DNA of 64,000 nt from a bacterium (lineage in GTDB: Bacteria; Pseudomonadota; Alphaproteobacteria; Rhodobacterales; Rhodobacteraceae). The position numbers were made by a program, and so were the translations under genes. The stretch spans positions 19,340-83,339 of the forward strand of contig WGOE01000007.1 of the NCBI GenBank assembly GCA_016124195.1, in the 5' to 3' direction. Below the pieces are notes generated by a model. That model was not told the origin of the DNA. It did not search any database and worked only from the letters and a program-made list of their open reading frames with translations. Of this stretch, positions 9,888-18,562 are shown piece by piece. The first letter of the stretch is position 1; every line of letters starts with the position of its first letter.

Positions 9888-9964
9888 CCGGTCCGTTGCC
9901 GTTCCCAGGGCGACGGACCGGTTCAGACCGTACACCCGGCCGGCGCGAGGACCACGCGCCGGCC
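9888..9964 (+). other. Two perfect GC-rich stem-loops between receptor and permease genes
   Basis: Hairpin one pairs CCGGTCCGT (9888-9896) with ACGGACCGG (9913-9921), with an inner GCC/GGC extension. Hairpin two pairs GGCCGGCGCG (9938-9947) with CGCGCCGGCC (9955-9964) around a seven-base loop. No T-run follows either one, so they are more likely mRNA 3'-end protectors or partial attenuators than full terminators. Confidence 0.7.
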
Positions 9965-9995
9965 GCCCTTTCCCGCATGACACCCCGGATCCGAC

Positions 9996-10856
9996 ATGAC
10001 CCGCTCGCTGGCCTTCATGAGCTTTCGTTACGCTGCCATCCTGCTGGCCATCGCCATCGTGCTGGTTCCGGTGCTGTGGATGGCCTCCATGGCCTTCAAG
10101 CCCATCGAAGAGTGGCAGGCCACCGGCGCCGACCTGACCTGGATACCCCGCGCGCCGACCCTGGACAATTTCCGCTACATCTTTGGCAGAAGCACAAGCG
10201 ATCTGATCGTCACCCTGGACAAGACCGCGCTGAAGCCGATCCTCGCCTCGTTCCTGTCAGCGGGCATCGGCACGATCCTCGCGATGACGGCGGGCACCTC
10301 GGCGGCCTATGGGCTGTCCCGGTTCGGCTCGGGGGCGAACCTGCCGCTGGCCCTCGTGCAGTTGCGGCTCTTTCCGCCAATGGCCGTGATGACGCCCGTG
10401 ATGATCATGTGGGCCTTTCTGAGCTTTACCGACAGCTGGTGGGGGCTGGCGCTGGTTTACGGCATCGTGACCTTGCCCTTCGCCTTCTGGCTGATGAAGA
10501 CCTTCTTCGACGACATGCCCAAAGAGATCGAGGAGGCCGCCCTCGTCGAAGGCTGCTCGCGCGGCCGGGTGTTCCTCAAGATCACCCTGCCGATGATGCG
10601 GGCCCCCCTCGCCTCGGCCGCGCTGTTCGTCTTCATCCTGAACTGGTCGGATTACCTGATCGCGCTGTTGCTGACGACCAAGCAATGGGTGACGATCCCG
10701 GTCTACATGGCGTCGCTGTCCTCTTCGATGACGGGGCAGCTTTATGGTGCAAAGGCCGCCCTGGGCCTGATCGCCGCCGTACCGCCCGTCGTGCTGGGGG
10801 TGCTGATCCAGAGACACCTGGTGAGGGGCCTGACCTTCGGGGCGTTGAAGCAATGA
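9996..10856 (+). CDS. ABC transporter permease, MalG type
   Basis: This inner-membrane permease of 286 aa has six predicted helices. Its cytoplasmic coupling loop is readable as [21 protein letters not shown], the EAA motif through which the ATPase contacts the permease. Family members are 270-300 aa, so it is full length. The stop overlaps the next ATG (ATGA), coupling it to the second permease. The SD before its ATG is weak, which with the upstream hairpins suggests lower expression than the receptor. Confidence 0.93.
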   Translation: MTRSLAFMSFRYAAILLAIAIVLVPVLWMASMAFKPIEEWQATGADLTWIPRAPTLDNFRYIFGRSTSDLIVTLDKTALKPILASFLSAGIGTILAMTAGTSAAYGLSRFGSGANLPLALVQLRLFPPMAVMTPVMIMWAFLSFTDSWWGLALVYGIVTLPFAFWLMKTFFDDMPKEIEEAALVEGCSRGRVFLKITLPMMRAPLASAALFVFILNWSDYLIALLLTTKQWVTIPVYMASLSSSMTGQLYGAKAALGLIAAVPPVVLGVLIQRHLVRGLTFGALKQ

Positions 10857-11731
10857 AAGACGAATCCGCCAAGCTGGGCTTCCGCCTGACCCTGCCAGCC
10901 CAGGTGCTGGTCCTGTTCATCAGCGTCTTCCCCCTGCTGATGCAGCTTTACATCTCTTTGACCGACTGGTCGCCGCTGTCGGGCCAAAGCTGGACGCAGG
11001 CCTGGACGATGTGGAATACCTTCGCCAACTACAGCGATGTCATCCACGACAGCCGGCTCTGGGCCGCCCTGGGTCGGACCGCCCTGATCATGGCGGTCTG
11101 CGTGCCGGTGGAGTTTCTGCTTGGCCTCGGGCTCGCCACCCTGTTCATGGACGATTTCCCGGGCAAGCGCGTGGCCTATTCCATCCTCATCATGCCGATG
11201 ATGGTGGTGCCCGCCGTGGCCGGCTACATGTTCTACATGCTGTTCCAGTCCGGCGGCCCGGTGAACGACATCCTGTCGCGACTGCTGGGCCATCCGGTCA
11301 CCCTGGCCTGGCTGTCGGACCCGCGGCTTGCGCTGGTCGCCGTGATGACGGCCGACATCTGGCAATGGACGCCGCTGATGTTCCTGATCCTGCTGGCGGG
11401 CCTTGTCGGCGTGCCCGACGATCAGATCAAGGCCGCAACCCTTCTGGGCGCGGGCCCGGTGCACCGCTTTATCACCATCGTGCTGCCGCGGATGAAGGCC
11501 ATCATCGGCATCGCGCTGGCCATCCGCGTCATCGAGTGTTTCAAGATCTTCGACACGTTGTTCATCATGACCGGAGGCGGCCCGGGCGTCGCCACCGAAA
11601 CGATCAGCGTCTACATCTACAAGATTGCCACCCAGGACCTGATCTGGGGCTATGTCGCGGCCATCGCGCTGGTCATCCTGATCGTCCTGTCCATCGCCTG
11701 TGTCTGGGCTCTGAAACGGATGGCGAAATGA
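10853..11731 (+). CDS. ABC transporter permease, MalF type
   Basis: This is the second inner-membrane permease (292 aa), beginning [10 protein letters not shown] at the ATG that overlaps the previous stop. It shows about six membrane helices and an EAA-loop-like segment ([24 protein letters not shown]). It would pair with the MalG-type permease to form the translocation pore. Its own stop overlaps the start of the first ATPase (ATGA). The long in-frame extension upstream lies inside the first permease gene and is not a start. Confidence 0.93.
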   Translation: MKDESAKLGFRLTLPAQVLVLFISVFPLLMQLYISLTDWSPLSGQSWTQAWTMWNTFANYSDVIHDSRLWAALGRTALIMAVCVPVEFLLGLGLATLFMDDFPGKRVAYSILIMPMMVVPAVAGYMFYMLFQSGGPVNDILSRLLGHPVTLAWLSDPRLALVAVMTADIWQWTPLMFLILLAGLVGVPDDQIKAATLLGAGPVHRFITIVLPRMKAIIGIALAIRVIECFKIFDTLFIMTGGGPGVATETISVYIYKIATQDLIWGYVAAIALVILIVLSIACVWALKRMAK

Positions 11732-12810
11732 GCACGATCCACCTTGAAAACCTGGTCAAGCGCTTCGGCCCCTTCACCGCGCTGAAGACCATGGACCTGA
11801 CGATTGCCGACGGCGAATTCGTGGCGCTGCTTGGCCCCTCGGGCTGTGGCAAATCGACGACGATGAACATGATCGCCGGGATCGAGCGGCCCTCGGAAGG
11901 CCGCATCCTCTTCGGCGGGCGAGATATGGCGGGCGTCCCGATGGGGCGGCGCGGCGTCGGCTTCGTGTTCCAGAACTACGCGATCTTCACCCATATGACG
12001 GTGCGCCAGAACCTCGCCTACGGGCTGCGCGCCACGCGCCGTCCGGCGGACGAGGTGGCGCGCCGGGTGGGCACCATGGCCGAACTTCTGCAATTGACCG
12101 ACCTCATGGACCGCCCGGCCGCCGGTCTGTCGGTCAACATCCTGCAACGGGTGGCGATCGGGCGAAGTGCGGTGATGGAGCCCGCCATCTTCCTGCTCGA
12201 CGAACCGCTATCCAACGTGGACGCCGCCTTCCGCGCCGTGATGCGGACCGAGTTGAAGCAACTGCAACGCACCTTCCGGCAGACCATGGTCTATGTCACG
12301 CATGACCAGCTCGAGGCCATGACGATGGCCGACCGCATCGCCGTCATGGACCACGGCGTCCTGCAGCAGGTCGGCACCCCGCTGGAGATCTACAACAACC
12401 CCGCCAACCTGTTTGTCGCCCGTTTCATCGGGGCGCCCGGCATGAACCTGCTGCGCGGCCGCCCGGTCGAGACGGCGGGTGCCATGTCCATCGACCTTGG
12501 GGAGCTTGGCCTGACCCCGACCCTGACGCCGGAACAATCCGCCGCCGTCCGCGCTGCGAAGGGCGAGGTGATCTACGGTTTTCGCCCCGAACAGGTCAGC
12601 CGCGGGCTGGGGATGGCGATGCCCGTCAACTTTGTCGAAAGGATCGGCGCGCGGACCATCCTGCATCTTGGGCAGGGCAAGGATGTCGCCAAGGTGGTCC
12701 TGGAAAACGACGCGGGCTTTGAAACCGGCAAGGATCTGCACTTCCTGCCCTTGCCGTCGGCGGTGCGCCTCTTCGATGCCGCCTCCGGCATCGCACTCAG
12801 GGGGCATTGA
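11728..12810 (+). CDS. MalK/UgpC-type ABC ATPase A with degenerate signature motif
   Basis: This is a 360-aa nucleotide-binding subunit with a C-terminal OB/TOBE regulatory part. Walker A is canonical (GPSGCGKST, 36-44), Q-loop glutamine in FQN (81-83), Walker B with catalytic Glu (IFLLDE, ending E159) and switch His in VTHD (H192). The ABC signature, normally LSGGQ, is replaced by LSVNILQ at 134-140, so this subunit cannot contribute a standard signature to its partner's nucleotide. The next gene is a second, different ATPase, implying a heterodimer. Paired ATPases of this kind are known for the rhizobial glycerol importer GlpST. Both neighbours overlap or nearly abut it. Confidence 0.93.
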   Translation: MSTIHLENLVKRFGPFTALKTMDLTIADGEFVALLGPSGCGKSTTMNMIAGIERPSEGRILFGGRDMAGVPMGRRGVGFVFQNYAIFTHMTVRQNLAYGLRATRRPADEVARRVGTMAELLQLTDLMDRPAAGLSVNILQRVAIGRSAVMEPAIFLLDEPLSNVDAAFRAVMRTELKQLQRTFRQTMVYVTHDQLEAMTMADRIAVMDHGVLQQVGTPLEIYNNPANLFVARFIGAPGMNLLRGRPVETAGAMSIDLGELGLTPTLTPEQSAAVRAAKGEVIYGFRPEQVSRGLGMAMPVNFVERIGARTILHLGQGKDVAKVVLENDAGFETGKDLHFLPLPSAVRLFDAASGIALRGH

Positions 12811-12811
12811 G

Positions 12812-13885
12812 ATGGCCGAGATTGCCTTTCGCAACGTGACCAAGCGCTACAAGGACACGCTCGCCGTCGATGATGCCAGCTTCACCGTGGCGGAAAACGA
12901 ATTCTTCTGCTTCTTCGGCCCGCCGCTTTCGGGCAAAAGCACGATCCTGCGGCTGATCCTTGGCCTGGAAAAGCCCGACGCGGGCGAGATTCTGATTGAC
13001 GGCAGGGTGGTGAACGACACCTCGCCCGCCGCGCGCAACATCGCCATGGTGTTTCAGAACCTGGCCCTGTTCCCGCATATGAGTGCGGCCGACAACGTGC
13101 GCTTTCCCCTGAAGGAACGGCATGAACCGCCGGCAAGGATCGAGGCCCGGCTGAAGGACGCCGCCGAAAAGCTGCATATCGGCCATATCCTGCACAAGCT
13201 GCCCGGTCAGCTTTCGGGTGGCGAACGCCAGCGCGTTGCCATCGCCCGCGCGCTGGTGCGGGACCCTGCGGCCTATCTGATGGACGACCCGATCTCGGCG
13301 CTCGATGCGCGGCTGCGCGAAGAAACCCGGGTGGAATTGAAGCGCATCCAGCGCGAGGCGGGCCGGACGCTGATCTATGTGACGCATGACCAGGAAGAGG
13401 CGATGTCGGTCGCCGACCGCATGGCCATTCTGGAACGGGGCGCCATCCGTCAGGTCGGCCGCCCGGTCGATATCTATGACAACCCCGCCACGACCTATGT
13501 GGCGCGCTTCCTCGGCTCTCCGGTGATGAACATCCTGGCCACGCGGCGGATGGGTTCGGACTATGAGGCGGCCGGGCGGGCGCTGCGTGTCGCGGCCGAG
13601 GATGCGGTGGCGGGCGCGGTGGAACTGGGCCTGCGCCCCGAGGATCTGCACGTCGCACCTTGGGAGGGTGGCGGGGAACCTGCCACCGTGACCGAGGTCG
13701 AACCCCTCGGCGGCTATACCGTCGTCACGCTGAAGGCGGGCGACCAGCCGCTGCGCGCCATGCTGCGCGGCCAGCCGGAAATGCGGGTCGGGGCGCAGGT
13801 GGCGCTGTCCTGCGATCCGGCCAAGGTGATCTATTTCGGGGCCGGCGGCGCCGCGCTGCCCCGCGTGAGAGGAGCAAGGCAATGA
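12812..13885 (+). CDS. MalK/UgpC-type ABC ATPase B with altered Walker motifs
   Basis: This 357-aa partner ATPase aligns residue for residue with ATPase A through the motor domain. Its signature is canonical (LSGGERQ, 134-140) and the switch His is present (H192). Walker A is unusual (GPPLSGKST, 36-44) and the catalytic Glu of Walker B is Asp (YLMDD, D159). The defects are complementary to those of ATPase A: one composite site (A's Walker motifs plus B's signature) is intact, the other is doubly altered. The C-terminal about 120 residues form TOBE-like domains. The start lies one base after the previous stop; the stop overlaps the dehydrogenase ATG. Confidence 0.93.
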   Translation: MAEIAFRNVTKRYKDTLAVDDASFTVAENEFFCFFGPPLSGKSTILRLILGLEKPDAGEILIDGRVVNDTSPAARNIAMVFQNLALFPHMSAADNVRFPLKERHEPPARIEARLKDAAEKLHIGHILHKLPGQLSGGERQRVAIARALVRDPAAYLMDDPISALDARLREETRVELKRIQREAGRTLIYVTHDQEEAMSVADRMAILERGAIRQVGRPVDIYDNPATTYVARFLGSPVMNILATRRMGSDYEAAGRALRVAAEDAVAGAVELGLRPEDLHVAPWEGGGEPATVTEVEPLGGYTVVTLKAGDQPLRAMLRGQPEMRVGAQVALSCDPAKVIYFGAGGAALPRVRGARQ

Positions 13886-14973
13886 GCGACCCCATGGGCT
13901 TTCAACCCGATCCCCCGGTGCGCGTGAACACTCTGGCCATCGGCTGCATCGGTGCCGGCATGATCATGGCCGAATGTCATTTGGCGGCCTATAAAGAGGC
14001 CGGGTTCAAGGTGGCCGCCATCGCCAGCCGCACCCGCGCCAAGGCCGAGGCCGTGGCGACCCGGTGGGGCATCCCCAAGGTGCATGACACGCCCGAGGCC
14101 CTGATCGCCGACCCCGCGATCGAGGTGCTGGACATCGCCTATCCGCCGGACCAGCAGCCCGCCCTGATCCATGCCGCGCTGAAACAGCCCCATATCAAGG
14201 CGATCCTGGCGCAGAAGCCGCTGGCCCTCACGCTGGCCGATGCGATTGCGCTCAGGGATGCGGCGGCCACGGCGGGCAAGGTCCTCAGCGTCAACCAGAA
14301 CATGCGCTATGACCAGTCGATGCGGGTGCTGAAGCAGATCCTGGACCGGGGCGAGTTGGGCGAGGTGGTCTTTGCCCAGATCGACATGCACGCCATCCCG
14401 CATTGGCAGGGCTTTCTGGCCGGATATGACCGGCTGACGCTGGCCAACATGTCGGTTCACCATCTGGATGTCCTGCGCTTCCTGTTCGGCGAACCGGAGG
14501 AGATCACCACCCGGACCCGAAAGGACCCGCGCACCGGCTTTGACCATTCCGACGGCATCACGGTCTCGACCCTGCGCTTTGCCTCGGGGGTGCTGGCGGT
14601 CAGCCTCGAGGATGTCTGGTCCGGTCCGCGCGCCGAAGGCTACGAGAACGATCAGCACATCACCTTCCGCGTCGAGGGCACCCAAGGTGTCGCCAAGGGC
14701 ACCATCGGCTGGCCCACCGGGGCTGCCAGCACGCTGACCTATGCCAGCCAGAAGACAACCGGCGGCAAATGGGTGACGCCGACCTGGGACACGATGTGGT
14801 TCCCGCAGGCCTTCATCGGCGTGATGGAGCAGTTGCAGCATGCCGTGGCCACCCATACGCCCCCCGCGCTTTCTGTGGCCGACAACGTGAAGACCGTGGC
14901 CCTGATCGAGGCGGGATACAAATCCATCGCCGAAGGCCGCACCGTGAAACTGTCTGAAATTTCAACGAACTGA
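13882..14973 (+). CDS. Gfo/Idh/MocA-family oxidoreductase
   Basis: This is a 363-aa NAD(P)-dependent dehydrogenase of the family that oxidises inositols and sugar derivatives. The Rossmann motif is GCIGAGMI (about 21-28) and the catalytic EKP-type motif appears as QKPLAL (about 113), with Gln in place of the usual Glu. The C-terminal half has the mixed-sheet substrate domain, with the SVHHLDVLRFLFG helix containing the expected His/Asp. It is coupled (ATGA) to the ABC ATPase, so its substrate is probably the imported compound. MocA of rhizopine catabolism belongs to this family, but family membership does not fix the substrate. Confidence 0.9.
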   Translation: MSDPMGFQPDPPVRVNTLAIGCIGAGMIMAECHLAAYKEAGFKVAAIASRTRAKAEAVATRWGIPKVHDTPEALIADPAIEVLDIAYPPDQQPALIHAALKQPHIKAILAQKPLALTLADAIALRDAAATAGKVLSVNQNMRYDQSMRVLKQILDRGELGEVVFAQIDMHAIPHWQGFLAGYDRLTLANMSVHHLDVLRFLFGEPEEITTRTRKDPRTGFDHSDGITVSTLRFASGVLAVSLEDVWSGPRAEGYENDQHITFRVEGTQGVAKGTIGWPTGAASTLTYASQKTTGGKWVTPTWDTMWFPQAFIGVMEQLQHAVATHTPPALSVADNVKTVALIEAGYKSIAEGRTVKLSEISTN

Positions 14974-14988
14974 GGGAGGAATACCATC

Positions 14989-15900
14989 ATGATGCAATCC
15001 GGGATCTTTACAGGCTATTTCCCCTATGGGTTGGAGGAAACCGCCAAACGCATCCGCAGCCACGGCTTCAACACCGTGCAGCTGGACCTGCATTTCAAGG
15101 ACATCGACCTGAGCGCGGGCCAGATCACCGCGGCCAAGGCCAAGACCGTGCGCGACACCTTCCGCGCCCATGACCTGCCGATCTGCTGCATTTCGGGCTA
15201 TACCAACATCATCCATCCCGACCTCGCCCATCGCAAGGCCAATGTCGACCGCCTGAAAGAGCTGCTGCGCAATGCCCGCAGCTTCGGCACGCCCTATGTC
15301 ATCTCGGAAACCGGGACCTACAACACCGAATCCGAATGGATGTCGGACCCCAAGAACAAGTCCGAAGAAGGGTTTGAAACCTGCCGCAAGGTGATCTCGG
15401 AACTGGCGCAGGTGGCCTATGACCACGGCGCGCAATTCCTGCTGGAGACCTATGTCAACAATGTCGTGGGCTCGGTCGAGGAAACCGTCAGGATGTTCGC
15501 GCAGGTCGATCACCCCGGGCTTGGCCTTCTGATGGACCCGACCAACTATTTCGAGGATCACAACATCGACAGCATGGACAAGGTGCTGAACCAAGTGTTC
15601 GACACGTTGGCCGACAAGGTCAAGATCGCCCATGCCAAGGATGTGGCGCGCGCCAAGGACACATCAGAAAAGCATGCCGATATCGGCGACGATGACGCGC
15701 TGGCTAGCCACACCTTCCGCGGCGTTGGGGCGATTGCGCTCGATGCGCCGGGGATGGGCGTGCTGAATTACGACCTCTACCTGCAACGGCTGGCCGAAAA
15801 GCATCCCAATATTCCGGTGATCATCGAACATCTGGACGAGGCCGATGTGCCGCGGTCCAAGGCCTTCCTCGATGGCAAGTTCGTAGCCAACGGAGTGTGA
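14989..15900 (+). CDS. Sugar phosphate isomerase/epimerase-type TIM-barrel protein
   Basis: This 303-aa cytoplasmic TIM barrel is of the AP-endonuclease-2/xylose-isomerase-like family (IolE, IolH, MocC relatives). Likely metal ligands lie in LLETYVNN (Glu), MDPTNYFED (Asp), IAHAKD (His/Asp) and VIIEHLDE (Glu). GGGAGG sits well spaced before tandem ATGs at 14989 and 14992; I use the first. It follows the dehydrogenase by 15 nt, so oxidation then isomerisation, dehydration or epimerisation of a sugar or cyclitol is the likely order. Confidence 0.88.
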   Translation: MMQSGIFTGYFPYGLEETAKRIRSHGFNTVQLDLHFKDIDLSAGQITAAKAKTVRDTFRAHDLPICCISGYTNIIHPDLAHRKANVDRLKELLRNARSFGTPYVISETGTYNTESEWMSDPKNKSEEGFETCRKVISELAQVAYDHGAQFLLETYVNNVVGSVEETVRMFAQVDHPGLGLLMDPTNYFEDHNIDSMDKVLNQVFDTLADKVKIAHAKDVARAKDTSEKHADIGDDDALASHTFRGVGAIALDAPGMGVLNYDLYLQRLAEKHPNIPVIIEHLDEADVPRSKAFLDGKFVANGV

Positions 15901-15907
15901 CAGCTTC

Positions 15908-15930
15908 GGGCGGCGCTTCACGCGCCGCCC
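15908..15930 (+). other. Nine-bp hairpin inside the catabolic operon
   Basis: GGGCGGCGC (15908-15916) pairs with GCGCCGCCC (15922-15930) around TTCAC, right after the TIM-barrel stop. No T-run follows, so partial attenuation or mRNA stabilisation is more likely than full termination. Confidence 0.6.
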
Positions 15931-15946
15931 CCTGCCAGGGTGCGCC

Positions 15947-17131
15947 ATGCCAAGACTGTTCGAAGAAGACCTCAGCCCGCTTGACATCGCCCGCCGCGCG
16001 GGCAGCCCGTCCGCCTTTGGCGGCGTGCGGCTGATGCAGCTTGGCGACGGGCTGGAACGCGGCATCCGCCTGCTGGAGTTTCGCACCGGTACCGGCTTGC
16101 GCTTCACCGTGCTGGTCGACCGCGCGATGGACATCTGCGAGGTCGACTACAAGGGTTGCTCGATCGGCTGGCATGGGCCCTCGGGGGTGCGCCATCCCGG
16201 CCTGCACGACCATGACAGCGAGGGCGGCTTCAGCTGGGGCCGCAGTTTCAGCGGCTTTCTGGTGACCTGCGGGCTGGACCACATCCTTGGCCCGGAGGAA
16301 GTCCCGGCCGACAACTACAACTATCCCGGCATCCGGACCAACCGGCACGGGTTGCATGGCCGCATCTCGACCATCCCGGCCAGGCTTTGCGGTTATGGCG
16401 AGCGGTGGGAGGGCCAGCGCTGCATCCTGTGGGCAGAGGCGCAGGTCCGCCAGGCCACCACCTTTGGCGAGCAACTGACCCTGCACCGCCGGATCGAGGT
16501 GGATCTGGGCGGCAACGAGATCCGCCTGACCGACCGGGTGGTCAACACGGGCTTCCTGCCCACGCCGCACATGTTCTTTTACCACGTCAACATAGGCGCG
16601 CCGCTTTTGGCAGAGGGCGCGCGCTATCTGGCGCCGATCACCGATGTGGTCTGGTCGGCGCATGAGGCGCGCTACAGGGCGCAGAATGTGGGCTACCAGA
16701 CCGCCCCCGGCCCGATGGACGGCTTTGCCGAACAGGTCTGGCAGCATGAAACCGCGGCCGACACGGCGGGCGAAGTGCCGGTGGCGCTGGTCAACGACCG
16801 CCTTGCCCTTGGCCTCGAGGTGACGACCCGGAAAGACCAGTTGCCCTGCCTTTACGAATGGCAGCACTTTCAGGCCGGCGCCTATGCCTTTGGCATCGAA
16901 CCTTCCACCCATCACGTCCTGGGCGATCTGGCCGCCCGCGAACGGGGCGAGATGATCTGGCTGCAGGGTCAGGAAGACCGCCGCTACGACACCACCTTCG
17001 CCATTCTGGACGGCGCCGCTGCGATTGCCGCCAGCGAGGCGCGCATCAGGGCCATCGCCCGCCAGCCGCAGGATGATTACCCCGCACCCTCGGGCCGGTT
17101 CCGGCCTTTGACGGGACGCGGGCCCAAGTAA
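15947..17131 (+). CDS. DUF4432 (aldose-1-epimerase-like) protein
   Basis: This 394-aa protein has a galactose-mutarotase-like beta-sandwich. Readable family landmarks are the early VLVDRAMDICEVDYKG segment, GWHGPSG, LVTCGLDHI, RTNRHGLHGR and a C-terminal FQAGAYAFGIEPSTH. The conserved His and Glu residues fit sugar binding. The family occurs in sugar-catabolic operons but its exact reaction is seldom known; anomer or epimer interconversion is an inference. The SD is weak and a hairpin precedes the gene, so expression may be lower than that of the TIM barrel. Confidence 0.85.
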   Translation: MPRLFEEDLSPLDIARRAGSPSAFGGVRLMQLGDGLERGIRLLEFRTGTGLRFTVLVDRAMDICEVDYKGCSIGWHGPSGVRHPGLHDHDSEGGFSWGRSFSGFLVTCGLDHILGPEEVPADNYNYPGIRTNRHGLHGRISTIPARLCGYGERWEGQRCILWAEAQVRQATTFGEQLTLHRRIEVDLGGNEIRLTDRVVNTGFLPTPHMFFYHVNIGAPLLAEGARYLAPITDVVWSAHEARYRAQNVGYQTAPGPMDGFAEQVWQHETAADTAGEVPVALVNDRLALGLEVTTRKDQLPCLYEWQHFQAGAYAFGIEPSTHHVLGDLAARERGEMIWLQGQEDRRYDTTFAILDGAAAIAASEARIRAIARQPQDDYPAPSGRFRPLTGRGPK

Positions 17132-17141
17132 AGGAAAGACC

Positions 17142-18248
17142 ATGCCCTATGACCAAACCCTGGTGGAGAAACGCGACTACTCGCTGACCGGGCCCAGTTC
17201 CCGCCGGGCCATCGAACTGGGACTCGCCTCGGCCGAATGGTACCATTCGGAAATCCCGCGCAAGGTGATGAGGGAGCTGATGGCGCGCAGCGACCAGCCG
17301 GCCCTGCGCGATACGGTGATCTGGCTGGGCCTACTGGTGCTGACCGGCTGGGGCGGCGTGCATTTCTGGGGCAGCTGGGCCTGCGTGCCCTTCTTCTTCG
17401 TCTACGGCGTGCTGTACGGATCGTGCTGCGACAGCCGCTGGCACGAGGCGAGCCACGGCACCGCCTTCAGGACCGGATGGATGAACGATGTCGTCTATCA
17501 CATCGCCAGCTTCATGGTGATGCGCAACCCGGTCAACTGGCGCTGGAGCCATGCCCGCCACCACACCGACACGATCATCGTCGGCCGCGATGCCGAGATT
17601 GCCTTCATGCACCCGACCAACATCTGGATGAAGCTTCAGGCCTTCATCAGCCCGATCGACGCCTGGCAATCGCTCAAGGTGCTGGCCCGCAACGCCCTGG
17701 GCAACATGAGCGCGGACGAGCGCACCTATATCCCGGCCTCGGAACTGCCCAAGGCGGTATTCTGGGCGCGGGTGCATATGGCGATCTATCTGGCGACGCT
17801 GCTGGCGGCGCCGTGGATGCGGTCGATCCTGCCCTTCATGCTGATCGGCCTGCCGCGCCTGTACGGCTGCTGGCACATGTACATGACTGGCCTGATCCAG
17901 CACGGCGGTCTGGCCGAGGATGTGGTGGATCACCGCCTGAACTCGCGCACCTGCTACATGAACCCGATCAGCCGATGGATTTACTGGAACATGAATTACC
18001 ACGTCGAACACCATATGTTTCCCATGGTGCCCTACCATGCCCTGCCGCGCCTGCATGCGCTGATCAAGGACGACCTGCCGCCGCCCTGCCGCTCGATCTG
18101 GGCCGCCTATGCCGAGATGGTCCCGGCTGTCCTGCGTCAGCGGCACGAAAAGGGCTATTTCCTGCGCAAGGACTTGCCGCCCACCGCGCGGCCCTACCGT
18201 GAAGACCTGCATCAGGATGTGCCTGACCGCAGCGGAATGAGGGCGTGA
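17142..18248 (+). CDS. MocD-like membrane di-iron oxygenase (fatty-acid-desaturase superfamily)
   Basis: This 368-aa integral-membrane protein carries the three histidine boxes of the desaturase/alkane-hydroxylase superfamily: HEASH (101-105), HARHH (137-141) and HVEHH (287-291). Hydrophobic stretches lie at about 57-95 and 190-230. Linkage to a Rieske protein and to cyclitol-type dehydrogenase and isomerase genes matches MocD of rhizopine catabolism, which with MocE and MocF is implicated in removing the O-methyl group. A C-H hydroxylase or O-demethylase acting on the imported compound is the best inference; no lipid-metabolism gene is nearby. A strong AAAGGA SD precedes the ATG, and the Rieske gene starts one base after the stop. 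Confidence 0.88.
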   Translation: MPYDQTLVEKRDYSLTGPSSRRAIELGLASAEWYHSEIPRKVMRELMARSDQPALRDTVIWLGLLVLTGWGGVHFWGSWACVPFFFVYGVLYGSCCDSRWHEASHGTAFRTGWMNDVVYHIASFMVMRNPVNWRWSHARHHTDTIIVGRDAEIAFMHPTNIWMKLQAFISPIDAWQSLKVLARNALGNMSADERTYIPASELPKAVFWARVHMAIYLATLLAAPWMRSILPFMLIGLPRLYGCWHMYMTGLIQHGGLAEDVVDHRLNSRTCYMNPISRWIYWNMNYHVEHHMFPMVPYHALPRLHALIKDDLPPPCRSIWAAYAEMVPAVLRQRHEKGYFLRKDLPPTARPYREDLHQDVPDRSGMRA

Positions 18249-18249
18249 G

Positions 18250-18561
18250 ATGACCTGGATCACTGCATGTTCGGTCGATGACATCGACCCCGAAGACGTC
18301 CTGCGCTTTGACCATGGCGGCAGGACCTATGCGATCTACCGCGATCTCAAGGGCGAATTCTTCGCCACCGATGGCCTGTGCAGCCACGAGCAGGTACATC
18401 TGTGCGATGGCCTTGTGATGGGCGACCAGATCGAATGCCCCAAGCACAACGGCCGCTTCAACTACAAGACCGGAGCGGCGATGCGCGCCCCGGTCTGCAT
18501 CAACCTGAAGACCTGGCCCACCCGCGTAAGCGACGATGTGGTCGAAATCGAGGTGATTTGA
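18250..18561 (+). CDS. MocE-like Rieske [2Fe-2S] ferredoxin
   Basis: This 103-aa soluble Rieske ferredoxin has the cluster motifs C44-S-H46 and C63-P-K-H66, the expected spacing for a [2Fe-2S] centre bound by two Cys and two His. It would deliver electrons to the adjacent MocD-like oxygenase. The rhizopine system also has a reductase (MocF); none is encoded here, so a reductase from elsewhere must be used. The gene lies between the oxygenase and the PanB-like gene with one-base gaps on both sides, so co-expression is strongly implied. Confidence 0.92.
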   Translation: MTWITACSVDDIDPEDVLRFDHGGRTYAIYRDLKGEFFATDGLCSHEQVHLCDGLVMGDQIECPKHNGRFNYKTGAAMRAPVCINLKTWPTRVSDDVVEIEVI

Positions 18562-18562
18562 G

